64,000 nucleotides of DNA from Solibacillus merdavium (lineage in GTDB: Bacteria > Bacillota > Bacilli > Bacillales_A > Planococcaceae), in NCBI RefSeq assembly GCF_014836935.1, contig NZ_JACSPW010000005.1, positions 124,001-188,000 of the forward strand, given 5' to 3'. The notes under the pieces were generated by a model. That model saw only the letters and a program-made list of their open reading frames with translations, had not been told where the DNA came from and did no database searches. Positions 56,101 to 64,000 of this stretch are shown in pieces (position 1 is the first letter of the stretch; the number at the start of each line of letters is the position of its first letter). The translations under genes were made by a program, and so were the position numbers.

Positions 56101-56391
56101 AAAGACTTTGGCAGGATAATTTAATTTTTCATCATCCCCCTTAATACTTTTATTCCAATTTGTATGTTCTGGGTGGATAATGCGTATATTTTTCATATCA
56201 ATTAAGTAATTTCTACTTAAACCTAATCTATCTAATATATAGGGTGTCGCAAAAGAAGGGGTTCCGCGCATAATAATATTTTGTATGATTGAGAAAATTG
56301 GATTGTCATTACTTTCAAATTTTTTTGGTGGGATATTTTTAATAATGAAGTGATTATTCAATTTCGCATATCCTGAATTGTAAAAATGCAT
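53134..56391 (-). CDS. RecQ-family helicase fused to a DUF559/Vsr-like nuclease domain
   Basis: A 1085-aa protein. Near residues 130-190 there is a PD-(D/E)xK domain of the DUF559/Vsr type (SVDFYNPFLKVVIEIDGKSH... DKFRDKHLKAAGVEVVRL). A RecQ helicase core follows: Walker A LPTGGGKSLTYQ near 395, DEAH in VIDEAHCISEWGHDFR near 500, ALTATAS, and motif VI QEAGRAGRDRGDSKC near 695. The ~350-residue C-terminal region is not recognised. ATG 56391 follows GGCGAG. Nuclease-helicase fusions of this sort occur in phage-defence loci. Its gene is first in the operon with the membrane coiled-coil gene. Confidence 0.82.
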   Translation of the reverse strand: MHFYNSGYAKLNNHFIIKNIPPKKFESNDNPIFSIIQNIIMRGTPSFATPYILDRLGLSRNYLIDMKNIRIIHPEHTNWNKSIKGDDEKLNYPAKVFYEDLRKNFGKTPFLADLFIAECPITAIVNNSDLEKQSVDFYNPFLKVVIEIDGKSHIDNNQKKLDKFRDKHLKAAGVEVVRLTTKQVADKDYKGLMSILRSQYKLYRGNISMFETYLQNPNEYQLHTQLTEIYRFQMVLIELLKNEVISLNDDDWSFTVNKDQQIESFTIALEDLQKWMIEIAFLLNLEISFPKINIGVKRTKSALHIDLLVGKYWDDLLVDSSIIYVREDYFEEVNNRVINTNYIIEYHLEEEKHKRSLQYVLEVLYGYKEFNSGQLSIIINTLNRNHTVGLLPTGGGKSLTYQMCTFLQPAISFVVAPIKSLMVDQIQNLKFKHYIDCAEYINGDLPVEISSKRLDDYTEGKYLFLIISPERFQQQNFRERLQMIQVKKQIAYAVIDEAHCISEWGHDFRTSYLALANTVRRYAPTAIFMALTATASSKVLLDIRNELSIENKDVITISDFTRKELSFEVIEASKFEKQQKLTEIVYQNLDNNQPLLVFTPFAGGNEGCYKLSNQLRTQLKVNSGFYSGSAPKDFKETDFQSYKDSMQRAFMNNELDVLVATKAFGMGIDKPDIRTVIHYGIPSSLESYYQEAGRAGRDRGDSKCIILFTKDTLTTFQHQVLFGIDTKLEEVESTTRVLQGDLNKVMFLMKKGLKNIDEETNSICEFYEQFLAGHSAVQIANRGDNEKIVYRLALLGLVNDWMIDWKTSKIIVSLNPFDEDTIQSSVFKHIQKYDALFTLEAIYKNSELKEYLTVYSIDNVTTLYKFSYILLKWYNDNVIYSRKQSLKNMYKNVLDFESSDDFQHKLEVYFKRNDDVYFLENTISKPKKIQDWWRIYYVETNDNLSKKNEPEIKDLSITISRFLESYKNDPTLNLIEGITSLINTGALTNDSKKRLSQAISYINELEPEWRRELLVSILNIGNDFLKPNEKTDLSELLILNGFNTYEEIKIIYKEFKDGMSYGELINDLSSQIKEVRVGGEYPWEN

Positions 56392-56442
56392 AGGTAATCT
56401 CGCCTTTCTTAAGCACACAAAATCAATTTCACTTTTATTTCC

Positions 56443-56470
56443 ATTATATACAAATTAGTTTAATTCTCAA
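56443..56470 (-). promoter_or_regulatory. Promoter of the nuclease-RecQ operon
   Basis: TTGAGA (56465-56470) and a perfect TATAAT (56443-56448) with 16-bp spacing on the minus strand. Confidence 0.6.
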
Positions 56471-56495
56471 AATTCATTTCAAAGCAATAAAAAAA

Positions 56496-56517
56496 TGAAG
56501 TCCTCAAAAGGACTTCA
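56496..56517 (-). terminator. Terminator upstream of the nuclease-RecQ gene
   Basis: Stem TGAAGTCCT/AGGACTTCA with a 4-base loop and T8 on the minus strand. It separates the DrmAB-like operon and LRAT relic from the RecQ operon. Confidence 0.8.
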
Positions 56518-56551
56518 GGTAAAATCTCTCTATATTTTTGTGCAGCCGCGC

Positions 56552-57002
56552 TTAACGTCCAATTCGGCACCAGCGCACAAAGTTTTCGCAGTTGTTCATA
56601 GCTAAATTGTAGTCCATTTCTCCGATTCTGCTTCTTGCTCTCATTAACACCTCAGCAGACTAATACGTTTTTGGACTATCTTTAATATGAATTTTTGCAC
56701 CTCTTGCAAAATCATCATATGAATAAATCGTCACGCCCTCGTCCATTAAATAATGGACGACTTCCTTATTTCCAATATAAACCCCGTGATGCGTATAGCC
56801 CGCTCTTTGTCAAATAAATGATCGCCCAATGACAATTCACTTGCGCTCGTAACTGTTCTCAGTTCTCTCATTAAGCTTAGTTAGCTTTTCACCTGTAGTC
56901 TGATTAACAGCCCCCACTGCTTTTTCTATTTTACGATTAGCCTTTTTCAAAAATCCATCTCTTTCGAAGATATTGTAGGAGGCAATATCGAATCTTACCG
57001 CT
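56552..57002 (-). pseudogene. LRAT-domain (NlpC/P60-like) protein, multiply broken
   Basis: Minus-strand frames together encode a decayed LRAT-type papain-fold protein. First comes an N-terminal helical part (FLKKANRKIEKAVGAVNQTT), then LSLGDHLF in another frame. AGYTHHGVYIGNKEVVHYL follows with the catalytic histidine. Last is NLAMNNCENFVRWCRIG with the catalytic cysteine (stop at 56552). It has at least two frameshifts and an in-frame TAG. The parent would be about 150 aa. Confidence 0.75.
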
Positions 57003-57018
57003 GTAGAAAGATTTTGTA

Positions 57019-58764
57019 TTATTCTTCATCCAGTAAATTATCGAAAAATCCAAAGTTTTCATGTGGGTTAATATTTAGCAATGTACGACGGTCTAGTAAT
57101 TGATTCCCCCACTCACATGATGTTTCTGAAACATGTGAGCAGCTATGACATGCCGCTGCATTTGCAGACAGGTTAAATTGGAATTTACCGTCAGAACAAT
57201 TCGGATCAGACGAACAATATTGCATTCGTTCAATTGCTCTTAAAACAATTGGGTATAGCAACTCTGGCTTAGATAGAGCTGTTAAACCTCCTAGACTACC
57301 TTCTGAATCACCTGATGCTGTATAAATAAATACGCCGTGCATTGAGCTATCTACATATAATCGTTCTTTTAACGATGTAGTGCCATATCCCGAATGGGCA
57401 GCTAATTCCTTAAGTAATGCATGGCTAAACGTGTGTAGTAAGATATGGCGCCCCATCAATGGCAATGGCTCGTTACCAAATTCAGCACGCTGATGATTAT
57501 ATCTTTCAATAATGGTAGCTGTGATGGTTTCATTTTGTTCCCATAAAGCTAACTTTCTTACATCAAATACAAAGAAAATGCCTTCACCAAAATTTTGCAC
57601 AGCTGGTAGCCAATTTTGTTTTGGGTTCTGCATAATACGATTCATATGTACATCACCCTCTTCAAAACGATCGATATAATCTATACGACTAAACCCTTTA
57701 AGTACCTGTATTTCAGGAACTGAATCTACACGATGAATAGCCGTAAAATAAGATTGTAGCTTTGGATGAATATCAATTTTCTCTGACTTAAATTGAATAT
57801 TAGTTTCATTAAAATATGGCTGTGACAGTGTATTCCATTCTTGCTTTCGAATAGATTCGTAGCTTTGCTCTACATTTAACTCATCACCCATTAATAATCT
57901 TTCAAGATCAGCATATGCATTTTGGTTAATATGGTAGCGCTTTGCTATTCTATCCAAGGCCTTTTCCTTATTACCTGCGTCTAAATATTCCTCTCTACTA
58001 ACTTCAAGTTCTGGTAAGATAGTGGCCAATGGATTGTCTCCTGTAGTTTCTGTTAATGGAACTTTTAAAAAGCTTAGTACATGCGGCGAATAAATATTCG
58101 ATGCTCCTCGTAAAAAAGTTCGCATAGTGTTTTTACACAACTTTGGTTGTTCATCCTCTAGTTCTTGAGTATGCTTCTTCTCTAACCAAGGTGATTCATT
58201 CGTACAATCAAACAAATGCTTATCCTCATCATCTGGTTTCATAATTTTCCCTAGTGAACGAATTTGCTGGCAGTGATTACATTTAACAGCTAAATCAGAT
58301 AATGAGCCACTTTCACTATTACGTAATAATTGTAGACTTGGTTTTTCGCAGCTCTCCCCTTTATGCACCCATTTATCATAAGGAAAATCACTAATATGGC
58401 CAAAATTACATACTGTTACAAAACGACTTGGATAAAGCTTTACATCGCCCCTACCTGCTTTTTCACATGACCAACAGTGCGAATTATTAAATGTCGTCAT
58501 TTTCCCACATTTAGGGCAGATTTTCCAACGTGGGAATCTTACGGTTTTAACTTTAATTTTATCTGTTTGTTCATTCAATATACGTACATGATCGACTTTT
58601 AAATATTTTGTAATACGCTTATCAAAATCCTTTAGTGCTCCATGAGTAGCCCATAAATCTGCTGCTAAAACCATGACGCTCTCATCTAATAGGTCGAGAA
58701 TAGCACCTGGCCCGGAATGATATATTAGCTGAGATGGGCGAATCTTTTCTTCATTATCTAGCAT
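57019..58764 (-). CDS. drmB: DUF1998 protein, DrmB-like
   Basis: A 581-aa protein. The N-terminus (LIYHSGPGAILDLLDESVMV) and a cysteine-rich zinc region (CPKCGKMTTFNNSHCWSCEK near 85; CNHCQQ near 165) are followed by a C-terminal DUF1998 core. This contains HTFSHALLKELAAHSGYG, GDSEGSLGGL and paired cysteines (CSSDPNC; CHSCSH). This is the DrmB architecture of DISARM and related defence helicase loci. The ATG overlaps the drmA-like stop by 1 nt (TAATG). No PLD-nuclease DrmC follows; a broken LRAT gene lies there instead. Confidence 0.8.
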   Translation of the reverse strand: MLDNEEKIRPSQLIYHSGPGAILDLLDESVMVLAADLWATHGALKDFDKRITKYLKVDHVRILNEQTDKIKVKTVRFPRWKICPKCGKMTTFNNSHCWSCEKAGRGDVKLYPSRFVTVCNFGHISDFPYDKWVHKGESCEKPSLQLLRNSESGSLSDLAVKCNHCQQIRSLGKIMKPDDEDKHLFDCTNESPWLEKKHTQELEDEQPKLCKNTMRTFLRGASNIYSPHVLSFLKVPLTETTGDNPLATILPELEVSREEYLDAGNKEKALDRIAKRYHINQNAYADLERLLMGDELNVEQSYESIRKQEWNTLSQPYFNETNIQFKSEKIDIHPKLQSYFTAIHRVDSVPEIQVLKGFSRIDYIDRFEEGDVHMNRIMQNPKQNWLPAVQNFGEGIFFVFDVRKLALWEQNETITATIIERYNHQRAEFGNEPLPLMGRHILLHTFSHALLKELAAHSGYGTTSLKERLYVDSSMHGVFIYTASGDSEGSLGGLTALSKPELLYPIVLRAIERMQYCSSDPNCSDGKFQFNLSANAAACHSCSHVSETSCEWGNQLLDRRTLLNINPHENFGFFDNLLDEE

Positions 58765-61700
58765 TATTTCTTCACCTCTATTTCAATTGTTCCTTCTACA
58801 TTTCGTAGTGCCATCATGGCTGGTTGGGTAACTGGACTTCTACCTTCTTCACCAAATTGGCGTAAAAGTGACGGTTTTCTATTTTTTAGGTTTTTCTTAT
58901 AACTTATTGTGTTCGCATCAGGATATGCATCTACTACCTGCTCCCACCATTCAAGTAATTTCTCAGTGGCCTGCTTTAATTCAGTCGTATCAATTTCCGT
59001 TGCGTCTGCACGTTTTAAAAATTGATCAATTAGCGCCTCTACTTCTTCCGTTCTCGAAAATTTATTAACCGCATTTTCTGCTCCTAATTCCGGAATCATT
59101 TGACGTAGCAACCCTACTAACGCCCCTCTTAAGCCTTTATATAGTGCACCACTTGCAAAAGGTGTCACACTCATTGCTTCTACATGACGGTACAATGCCT
59201 GATGATATGCACGGAATTGTTCAAAGTGCGATAAATCTCGTGAGCGCATTGAATTCAAAGTTGTAATAACCAATCCTGGATATTTACGTCCTACACGACT
59301 TGTGGCTTGGATATATTCAGATGTCGTTTTCGGCTGGCCCTGTACGACCATAACACCAAGACGATCCACATCGACACCTACTGAAATCATGTTTGTTGCA
59401 AGAACGGCATCTAATGCATCCTTCTCCGCATACTCTTTTTCCATTTGAGCTAATAGTAATGGAATTTCATACGCTTTTTTACGACTCGTCATTTCTTCTA
59501 CTACTAATTCATGGTTAAATTCTTTTTTAGGATCTAATAAATCTAATCTACTTACAATTTCATCCTGGAATGTTGTTAACATGCCTGAAAGCTCTTTTAC
59601 CGTATTAAAATACCCCAGCATTGTATAGTAAGGATCCATCTGTTTAGACAATCTTGAACGAGTAATCGTCGTCAAAGCTGCGAATAATTGAATAGCTTGG
59701 ATTTTATTACTTACACCCGGAGAACACACACCTACATATAAACGACCAGGCTTTTCAGTTGTAGCGACCTCATGAGCAACAAATGTATCGTTTTGCTTTT
59801 GAACAGCTAATGGGAATTGTAAATAATCCCTTCCGTAGAGATGTAAAATTTGTTCCTTTGCACCTCTAATTGTGGCTGTAGATGCAATGACTTTTGCACG
59901 TTTTCCGCCATTTGACGTTAGTAAATCTACTGCCACTTCATACAGACCTGTTAAAGACCCTAGTGGACCCGAAATAAGGTGTAACTCATCTTGAATAATC
60001 AATAAAGGTGGTTTTAATCTTGATACTTTTTTATACCCACGTTTAGAGCCTTCCATTTTATAAGCAAAGCCCTTCTCTGGATGATATAAGTTCTTTCGTC
60101 CAAATAATTCGTGCATATCTTTCTTCCATGGTAACTGTGCTATTTTATCCACGGTACCGATTAATAATGTAGGAACATGTTGATAAATCGCTTCATCTAC
60201 CGTATAAATCGGCAACTTTTTATAAAATAAACAAGATGGCTCATGGCAACCAATATGCTGTGTTTCACTATCACTAATCAAATAATCCCCAGGTGTTAGC
60301 TCAGTGCCACACCACGGACAGTTCAATAATTGCATTGGATTGCCACTTTTAACTTCTTGACCGTCCATTAACATTTCGAGCTTTTCTTTCGCTTCTTCTA
60401 GTTTATTGGGTGATGATTCTCCACCTATCCATAAACCAATACTAAACGGTAGCTCACCATATAACTGTACATTTTTTAAACGAATATCCTCCGCAGCACA
60501 AATTAGAGCTGCCGCGCGTTGGAATTGCTGTGTAGTCAGCAAACGTAATGTGTATCGCATAAAAATTGTAATACCTGCGTAGCTACTAACATCATTTACA
60601 TCACCGGCTAATCGACGGTGCGCCATAGCATATGCTGCAACGCCCAAGTAGGCCTCTGTTTTCCCCCCACCTGTAGGGAACCAAATTAAATCAACAACTT
60701 CACGGTCCTCATGATTTTCATCTGATATGCCTGCTACATTCATTAATACGAAAATAATTTGGAATAAACGCCAGCTACCATTATAGACAGGTGCTACTCT
60801 CTTACCAGATGTTCTATATTGAACTGCAACAGCTGACATCGCACGCTGTTTAGACATTGCCTCATTCGCAAATCGAAATGCCTTATTTTCTAAAGTATCA
60901 TCACCAGCTACGACAAGTGTAATACCTTCTTTTAAGCGTGCAATAATTTTCTCGATCTGTTCAACATTGCGCTCAGCTTCTTGCTTCAAATGTAAATCTA
61001 AACCTTCAATATGCTCTTTTTGTAAAACTAGCCATCGCTCGTAAAAATAAGGTAATTTTTCTAATTTTTCTTTAAGCTCATTTAAAGGTAATTTACTTAA
61101 TGCCTCCATCTCAAACGCTTCGTCATGAATAGTCGTATGCTCTACAACTGGAAGCTCATAAAATGGTAACCACGTCGTCATAATTTCCATCGTTTTAGAT
61201 GACTCATGCCAATCTACGCCAACACCATGTCCTATTGCTACCTCTTTATACTCACGGTACAAAAGTTCATCCGCCACATTAAATCGGTCTGCTACCGAAT
61301 GGAATGTTGCTACATCCTGTTTATTTACAGTTACTTTCAATGCCGTTTGAAACATAATCTCGAATTGCTCAGGATAACTTTCACGAGTGTAGTTATTTAA
61401 TAAGAAAATACTAATATGGTAAAGACCATTACGTTTAGTCCATGAATAATGTATTTGACCCGGGAATTGTTCATTAGAGTCCGCTTTCTTCTTGTAGTAA
61501 TTTAGTTCACCTTTCTGCACAGTTTCTTGCAAATCAATCTCCCATTCAAGCTGATGAGGTGTTCTCGCATGCGTTTTCCCTTCATACGTCGCCCAACTAG
61601 CATCAATCTTAATAGGATTTAAATTATTCATTTTGAAGCTAAAGCCCATGCTTGAAGGACGGAACATTTGTCTAGAGCTTAAACGATCTTCAACCGAATC

Positions 61701-62090
61701 TTCCTCTATGATAACGGCTGTTTCTATTCCTAGCTTTCTTTCATCCTCAACACTACCAGTAGAACCAAATGGTACAAGCTTTCCCGTTAAGTAAAGCTGC
61801 ATCGGTCGTTTAAAGCTCCCTAGCTCTTCATTTTCCTCAAATGGTCCAACTAAATAGCGACTGAGTTCATTATGTACAGTTTTACGCGCTCCAATATAAT
61901 CGGCGGATTCATTATTCGCTATGGCCTTAAGTGTAATTTTATCGTCTGTCACAACAAAAACATCAGAATACTCCTTGACGATCCTAAGCATTGTAGATTT
62001 CACTTCAAATAATATTTTAAAATCTTTTACAAACAGTTCTTGATGCTGCTGTAAGTAATCAAAAAGCTTTTTAGCTCCTGGTTTCATCAT
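58764..62090 (-). CDS. drmA: DrmA-like superfamily 2 helicase
   Basis: A 1108-aa helicase. The core begins near residue 465 with DLIWFPTGGGKTEAYLG, then FMRYTLRLLTTQQFQRAAAL, a characteristic DrmA stretch. A four-cysteine insert follows near 590-620 (NCPWCG... CHEPSC), then motif II as QDELHLISGPLGS (near 700), ASTATIRGA, and motif VI ATSRVGRKYPG (near 930). The N-terminal 400 residues hold no domain I recognise. It overlaps the upstream helicase by 4 nt (ATGA) and drmB by 1 nt, so all three are made together. Confidence 0.82.
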   Translation of the reverse strand: MMKPGAKKLFDYLQQHQELFVKDFKILFEVKSTMLRIVKEYSDVFVVTDDKITLKAIANNESADYIGARKTVHNELSRYLVGPFEENEELGSFKRPMQLYLTGKLVPFGSTGSVEDERKLGIETAVIIEEDSVEDRLSSRQMFRPSSMGFSFKMNNLNPIKIDASWATYEGKTHARTPHQLEWEIDLQETVQKGELNYYKKKADSNEQFPGQIHYSWTKRNGLYHISIFLLNNYTRESYPEQFEIMFQTALKVTVNKQDVATFHSVADRFNVADELLYREYKEVAIGHGVGVDWHESSKTMEIMTTWLPFYELPVVEHTTIHDEAFEMEALSKLPLNELKEKLEKLPYFYERWLVLQKEHIEGLDLHLKQEAERNVEQIEKIIARLKEGITLVVAGDDTLENKAFRFANEAMSKQRAMSAVAVQYRTSGKRVAPVYNGSWRLFQIIFVLMNVAGISDENHEDREVVDLIWFPTGGGKTEAYLGVAAYAMAHRRLAGDVNDVSSYAGITIFMRYTLRLLTTQQFQRAAALICAAEDIRLKNVQLYGELPFSIGLWIGGESSPNKLEEAKEKLEMLMDGQEVKSGNPMQLLNCPWCGTELTPGDYLISDSETQHIGCHEPSCLFYKKLPIYTVDEAIYQHVPTLLIGTVDKIAQLPWKKDMHELFGRKNLYHPEKGFAYKMEGSKRGYKKVSRLKPPLLIIQDELHLISGPLGSLTGLYEVAVDLLTSNGGKRAKVIASTATIRGAKEQILHLYGRDYLQFPLAVQKQNDTFVAHEVATTEKPGRLYVGVCSPGVSNKIQAIQLFAALTTITRSRLSKQMDPYYTMLGYFNTVKELSGMLTTFQDEIVSRLDLLDPKKEFNHELVVEEMTSRKKAYEIPLLLAQMEKEYAEKDALDAVLATNMISVGVDVDRLGVMVVQGQPKTTSEYIQATSRVGRKYPGLVITTLNSMRSRDLSHFEQFRAYHQALYRHVEAMSVTPFASGALYKGLRGALVGLLRQMIPELGAENAVNKFSRTEEVEALIDQFLKRADATEIDTTELKQATEKLLEWWEQVVDAYPDANTISYKKNLKNRKPSLLRQFGEEGRSPVTQPAMMALRNVEGTIEIEVKK

Positions 62091-63811
62091 TTACTGCTAA
62101 CCTCCTCTAATAATAGCCATTCCTTTGTAAAGCGTGAATATGCTAGTGGTTTACCATGTGTATGAATATTGGCTGAAAAATCAACAATCTTACAATTTTC
62201 TGTTCCACCAAATTTTGGTCCTCGAAGACCACGACCCACCATTTGCTCATATAGAACCATACTCGAGGTAGGTCTACAAATTAATAAATGATCAACTTTT
62301 GGGGCGTCAAAACCCGTTGTTAATACGCCATAATTAAATAAATACTGAATTTCTTTTTTCTTAAATGCCTGGATATGCATACGACGGATTGCTTTTGGTG
62401 TTTTGGCAGAAATACATGCTGCTTTCTTTCCTATTGCATTTAAAACTGTAGTTAAAAATTCAGCGTGTTCAACTGTACATGCATAAACTAATACTGAGCT
62501 ATCTAATGGTAAACCCAACATATAATCTATTATTTTCAGATTTCTTTCTCTGTTATTAGACAGATCCCTTAAAAATTCACTAGAAACCTCGCCATCTATA
62601 AACAGATCTTCATGCCATTCAATCGGTTCATCTTTGAATAATAGATATTGTGGCTTCGCTAAATAGCCCTGTTCCTGGAAATACAATAATGGATTTAATT
62701 TATACTCATTCTTTTCAGGTAATTTGGGGCGTATTAAGTTAGCCTGAAACTGCTCGACTAAAATACTTGTCTGATCCATATTTCGACCAGGTGTAGCTGT
62801 TAGTCCACAAATCGGGAATAAATCCTCTCCTACAATTCTCTTTGCATAATCGATTAAATCATTATAACTAGCCGCTGTTGCATGATGTGCTTCATCAATA
62901 ATCATAGCGCCACAATTTCTAATTATTTCTTCAAAAGCACTATCACCGGAATTAATTCTTGATACTATTTGTTGGATGCTTCCTACAACAACCCCACCTA
63001 CTAAATCATCCAATTCAACAGTTGAACCTCCAAAATAGCGATAAACTCTCAACGCATAAGCAAATTCACGTTCTTGCCACATATCTGATATACAAGCTAT
63101 CGCCTGTTCACAAAGTTCCTCCCCTTGTGCAATCCAGATCATATATTTCCCTTCTGCAAAGCGTGGCTGTAACCAATCGATAAAGCTTTCTACAGCAATT
63201 CGTGTTTTACCACCACCTGTAGGTAATGTCACGATACAACGTGTTTTCTCTTGTTGTTGATTCAATACTTCTAGCATCTTTTGCTTTAAACTTTCTTGGT
63301 AAGGAACTAATGGTGGAATTATTTTTCTTGGCTCGATATCTGTAACAGCTGCTGCACGTTCAGTGCGATCATTTTCAATACCGGCAAAAACTAGTGGGAA
63401 TTTTAATGTAGTAACGAAATCTCTTGCCCAACGTTTTCCTGGTGACCATTTCTTAGTTGAGAGCGGAGTGGCCATATAACCAGGTGAAGTAATCTTTCTT
63501 TTACTATCTGGATTTCTTTCATAAAGTGCTACTAAATCTTTTACATCTAACCTTCTTAATAGATGTAGTCTTAATTCTCGCACTGCCTCACTTGAACCCA
63601 TAAATAATTCAGAGCCTTTTTGTACAACTAAAATTTTTGCAAGTTCTTCCTCTGTCAGCTTGTTTTCTCCTAATGTATCTAAAATAGAAGTTAGTTGACT
63701 ATAATGCTCTGTACCTACTAAATCCATTAAAATTTTATATGGTATTTTATACTGATTGATTAATAAACTTACTGCTTGTTGAATCTCACTTTCGTATGGA
63801 AATCTAGCCAT
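62087..63811 (-). CDS. DEAD/DEAH-box helicase, first gene of the DISARM-like operon
   Basis: A 574-aa superfamily 2 helicase. A ~180-residue N-terminal extension (helical, no known domain) precedes Walker A TLPTGGGKTRIAVESF (near 195), DEAH in AMIIDEAHHATAAS (near 300), GLTATPGR and motif VI EQMVGRGLRGPKFGG (near 525). It is of the type III-restriction/UvrB-like class. AGAGGGTG lies about six bases before the ATG. It is not the SNF2 helicase (DrmD) of class 1 DISARM. It leads the operon with drmA- and drmB-like genes. Confidence 0.8.
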   Translation of the reverse strand: MARFPYESEIQQAVSLLINQYKIPYKILMDLVGTEHYSQLTSILDTLGENKLTEEELAKILVVQKGSELFMGSSEAVRELRLHLLRRLDVKDLVALYERNPDSKRKITSPGYMATPLSTKKWSPGKRWARDFVTTLKFPLVFAGIENDRTERAAAVTDIEPRKIIPPLVPYQESLKQKMLEVLNQQQEKTRCIVTLPTGGGKTRIAVESFIDWLQPRFAEGKYMIWIAQGEELCEQAIACISDMWQEREFAYALRVYRYFGGSTVELDDLVGGVVVGSIQQIVSRINSGDSAFEEIIRNCGAMIIDEAHHATAASYNDLIDYAKRIVGEDLFPICGLTATPGRNMDQTSILVEQFQANLIRPKLPEKNEYKLNPLLYFQEQGYLAKPQYLLFKDEPIEWHEDLFIDGEVSSEFLRDLSNNRERNLKIIDYMLGLPLDSSVLVYACTVEHAEFLTTVLNAIGKKAACISAKTPKAIRRMHIQAFKKKEIQYLFNYGVLTTGFDAPKVDHLLICRPTSSMVLYEQMVGRGLRGPKFGGTENCKIVDFSANIHTHGKPLAYSRFTKEWLLLEEVSSK

Positions 63812-63843
63812 TCCAACACCCTCTTGTCTTTTTTATTAGGCTA

Positions 63844-63871
63844 ATTATACCATCTTTAAACTTTAGGTTAA
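63844..63871 (-). promoter_or_regulatory. Promoter of the helicase-drmA-drmB operon
   Basis: TTAACC (63866-63871) and TATAAT (63844-63849) with 16-bp spacing on the minus strand, 33 bp upstream of the start codon. No gene was seen from here to the window end. Confidence 0.6.
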
Positions 63872-64000
63872 GATGCGAAAAAATTACAACTCCCTTACAC
63901 TATTCCAAAGCAAAATACATCCCCAGTAAATTTCCTTATTAAAATCGGCTTTAACACACTACAACCGAAGCAGCCGGTCTTTAGCAGTCGTGAAAATAGA

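Overview
The window is chromosomal DNA of a low-GC Gram-positive bacterium, most likely a Bacillales member of the Planococcaceae (Solibacillus/Lysinibacillus-like). This is inferred from AGGAGG-type ribosome binding sites, frequent TTG/GTG starts, a leucine T-box, an SLH-anchored cell-surface nucleotidase, an NsrR/hmp pair and a meso-diaminopimelate dehydrogenase. No rRNA or tRNA gene and no CRISPR array was seen.

Positions 1-46.6 kb are mostly housekeeping genes in short operons. They run: ribA-ribD (riboflavin, apparently without an FMN riboswitch); yhdT-panF (pantothenate uptake); ddh; a small membrane protein coupled to a YxcD-like protein; a YhgE/Pip membrane protein; an SLH-5'-nucleotidase; aconitase; a DUF2785 protein; a RavA/ViaA-like AAA+/VWA pair divergent from a right-handed beta-helix protein; YfkAB radical SAM; SulP transporter plus UspA; tag; a TDT-family transporter; a SanA/YdcF-like protein; a luciferase-like monooxygenase; T-box-leuA; guaC; a methyltransferase; acetamidase-sirtuin; an M20 peptidase; an EamA transporter; an alpha/beta hydrolase; TelA; a DHA2-type MFS exporter; argG-argH; a short-chain dehydrogenase; and nsrR divergent from hmp, with two NsrR-like sites in the hmp promoter. 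Four copies of one interspersed intergenic repeat and a separate two-unit direct repeat (11.0-11.4 kb) lie between these genes.

From about 46.6 kb the content changes to an accessory region rich in defence genes and gene wreckage. It holds an Mrr-type nuclease, an unknown protein, two unlisted small secreted peptides, an HNH-nuclease relic, a NERD-domain gene cut off in mid-domain, and a decayed replication module (a truncated protein plus a frameshifted DnaC/DnaI-like loader). Next come a 14-base match to a tmRNA-like 3' end beside what looks like the last codons of an integrase, then two defence-like operons separated by an LRAT-domain pseudogene. The first operon is a nuclease-RecQ helicase (DUF559-like plus RecQ) coupled to a coiled-coil tail-anchored membrane protein (52.5-56.4 kb). 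The second is a tightly coupled three-gene operon of a DEAD/DEAH helicase, a DrmA-like helicase and a DrmB-like DUF1998 protein (57.0-63.8 kb). It resembles DISARM, but no methyltransferase or PLD nuclease is visible.

The best candidates for an undescribed system are the nuclease-RecQ/membrane coiled-coil pair and the methylase-free helicase-DrmA-DrmB operon beside it. The site at 52264 would be a plausible left boundary of an integrated element carrying both.
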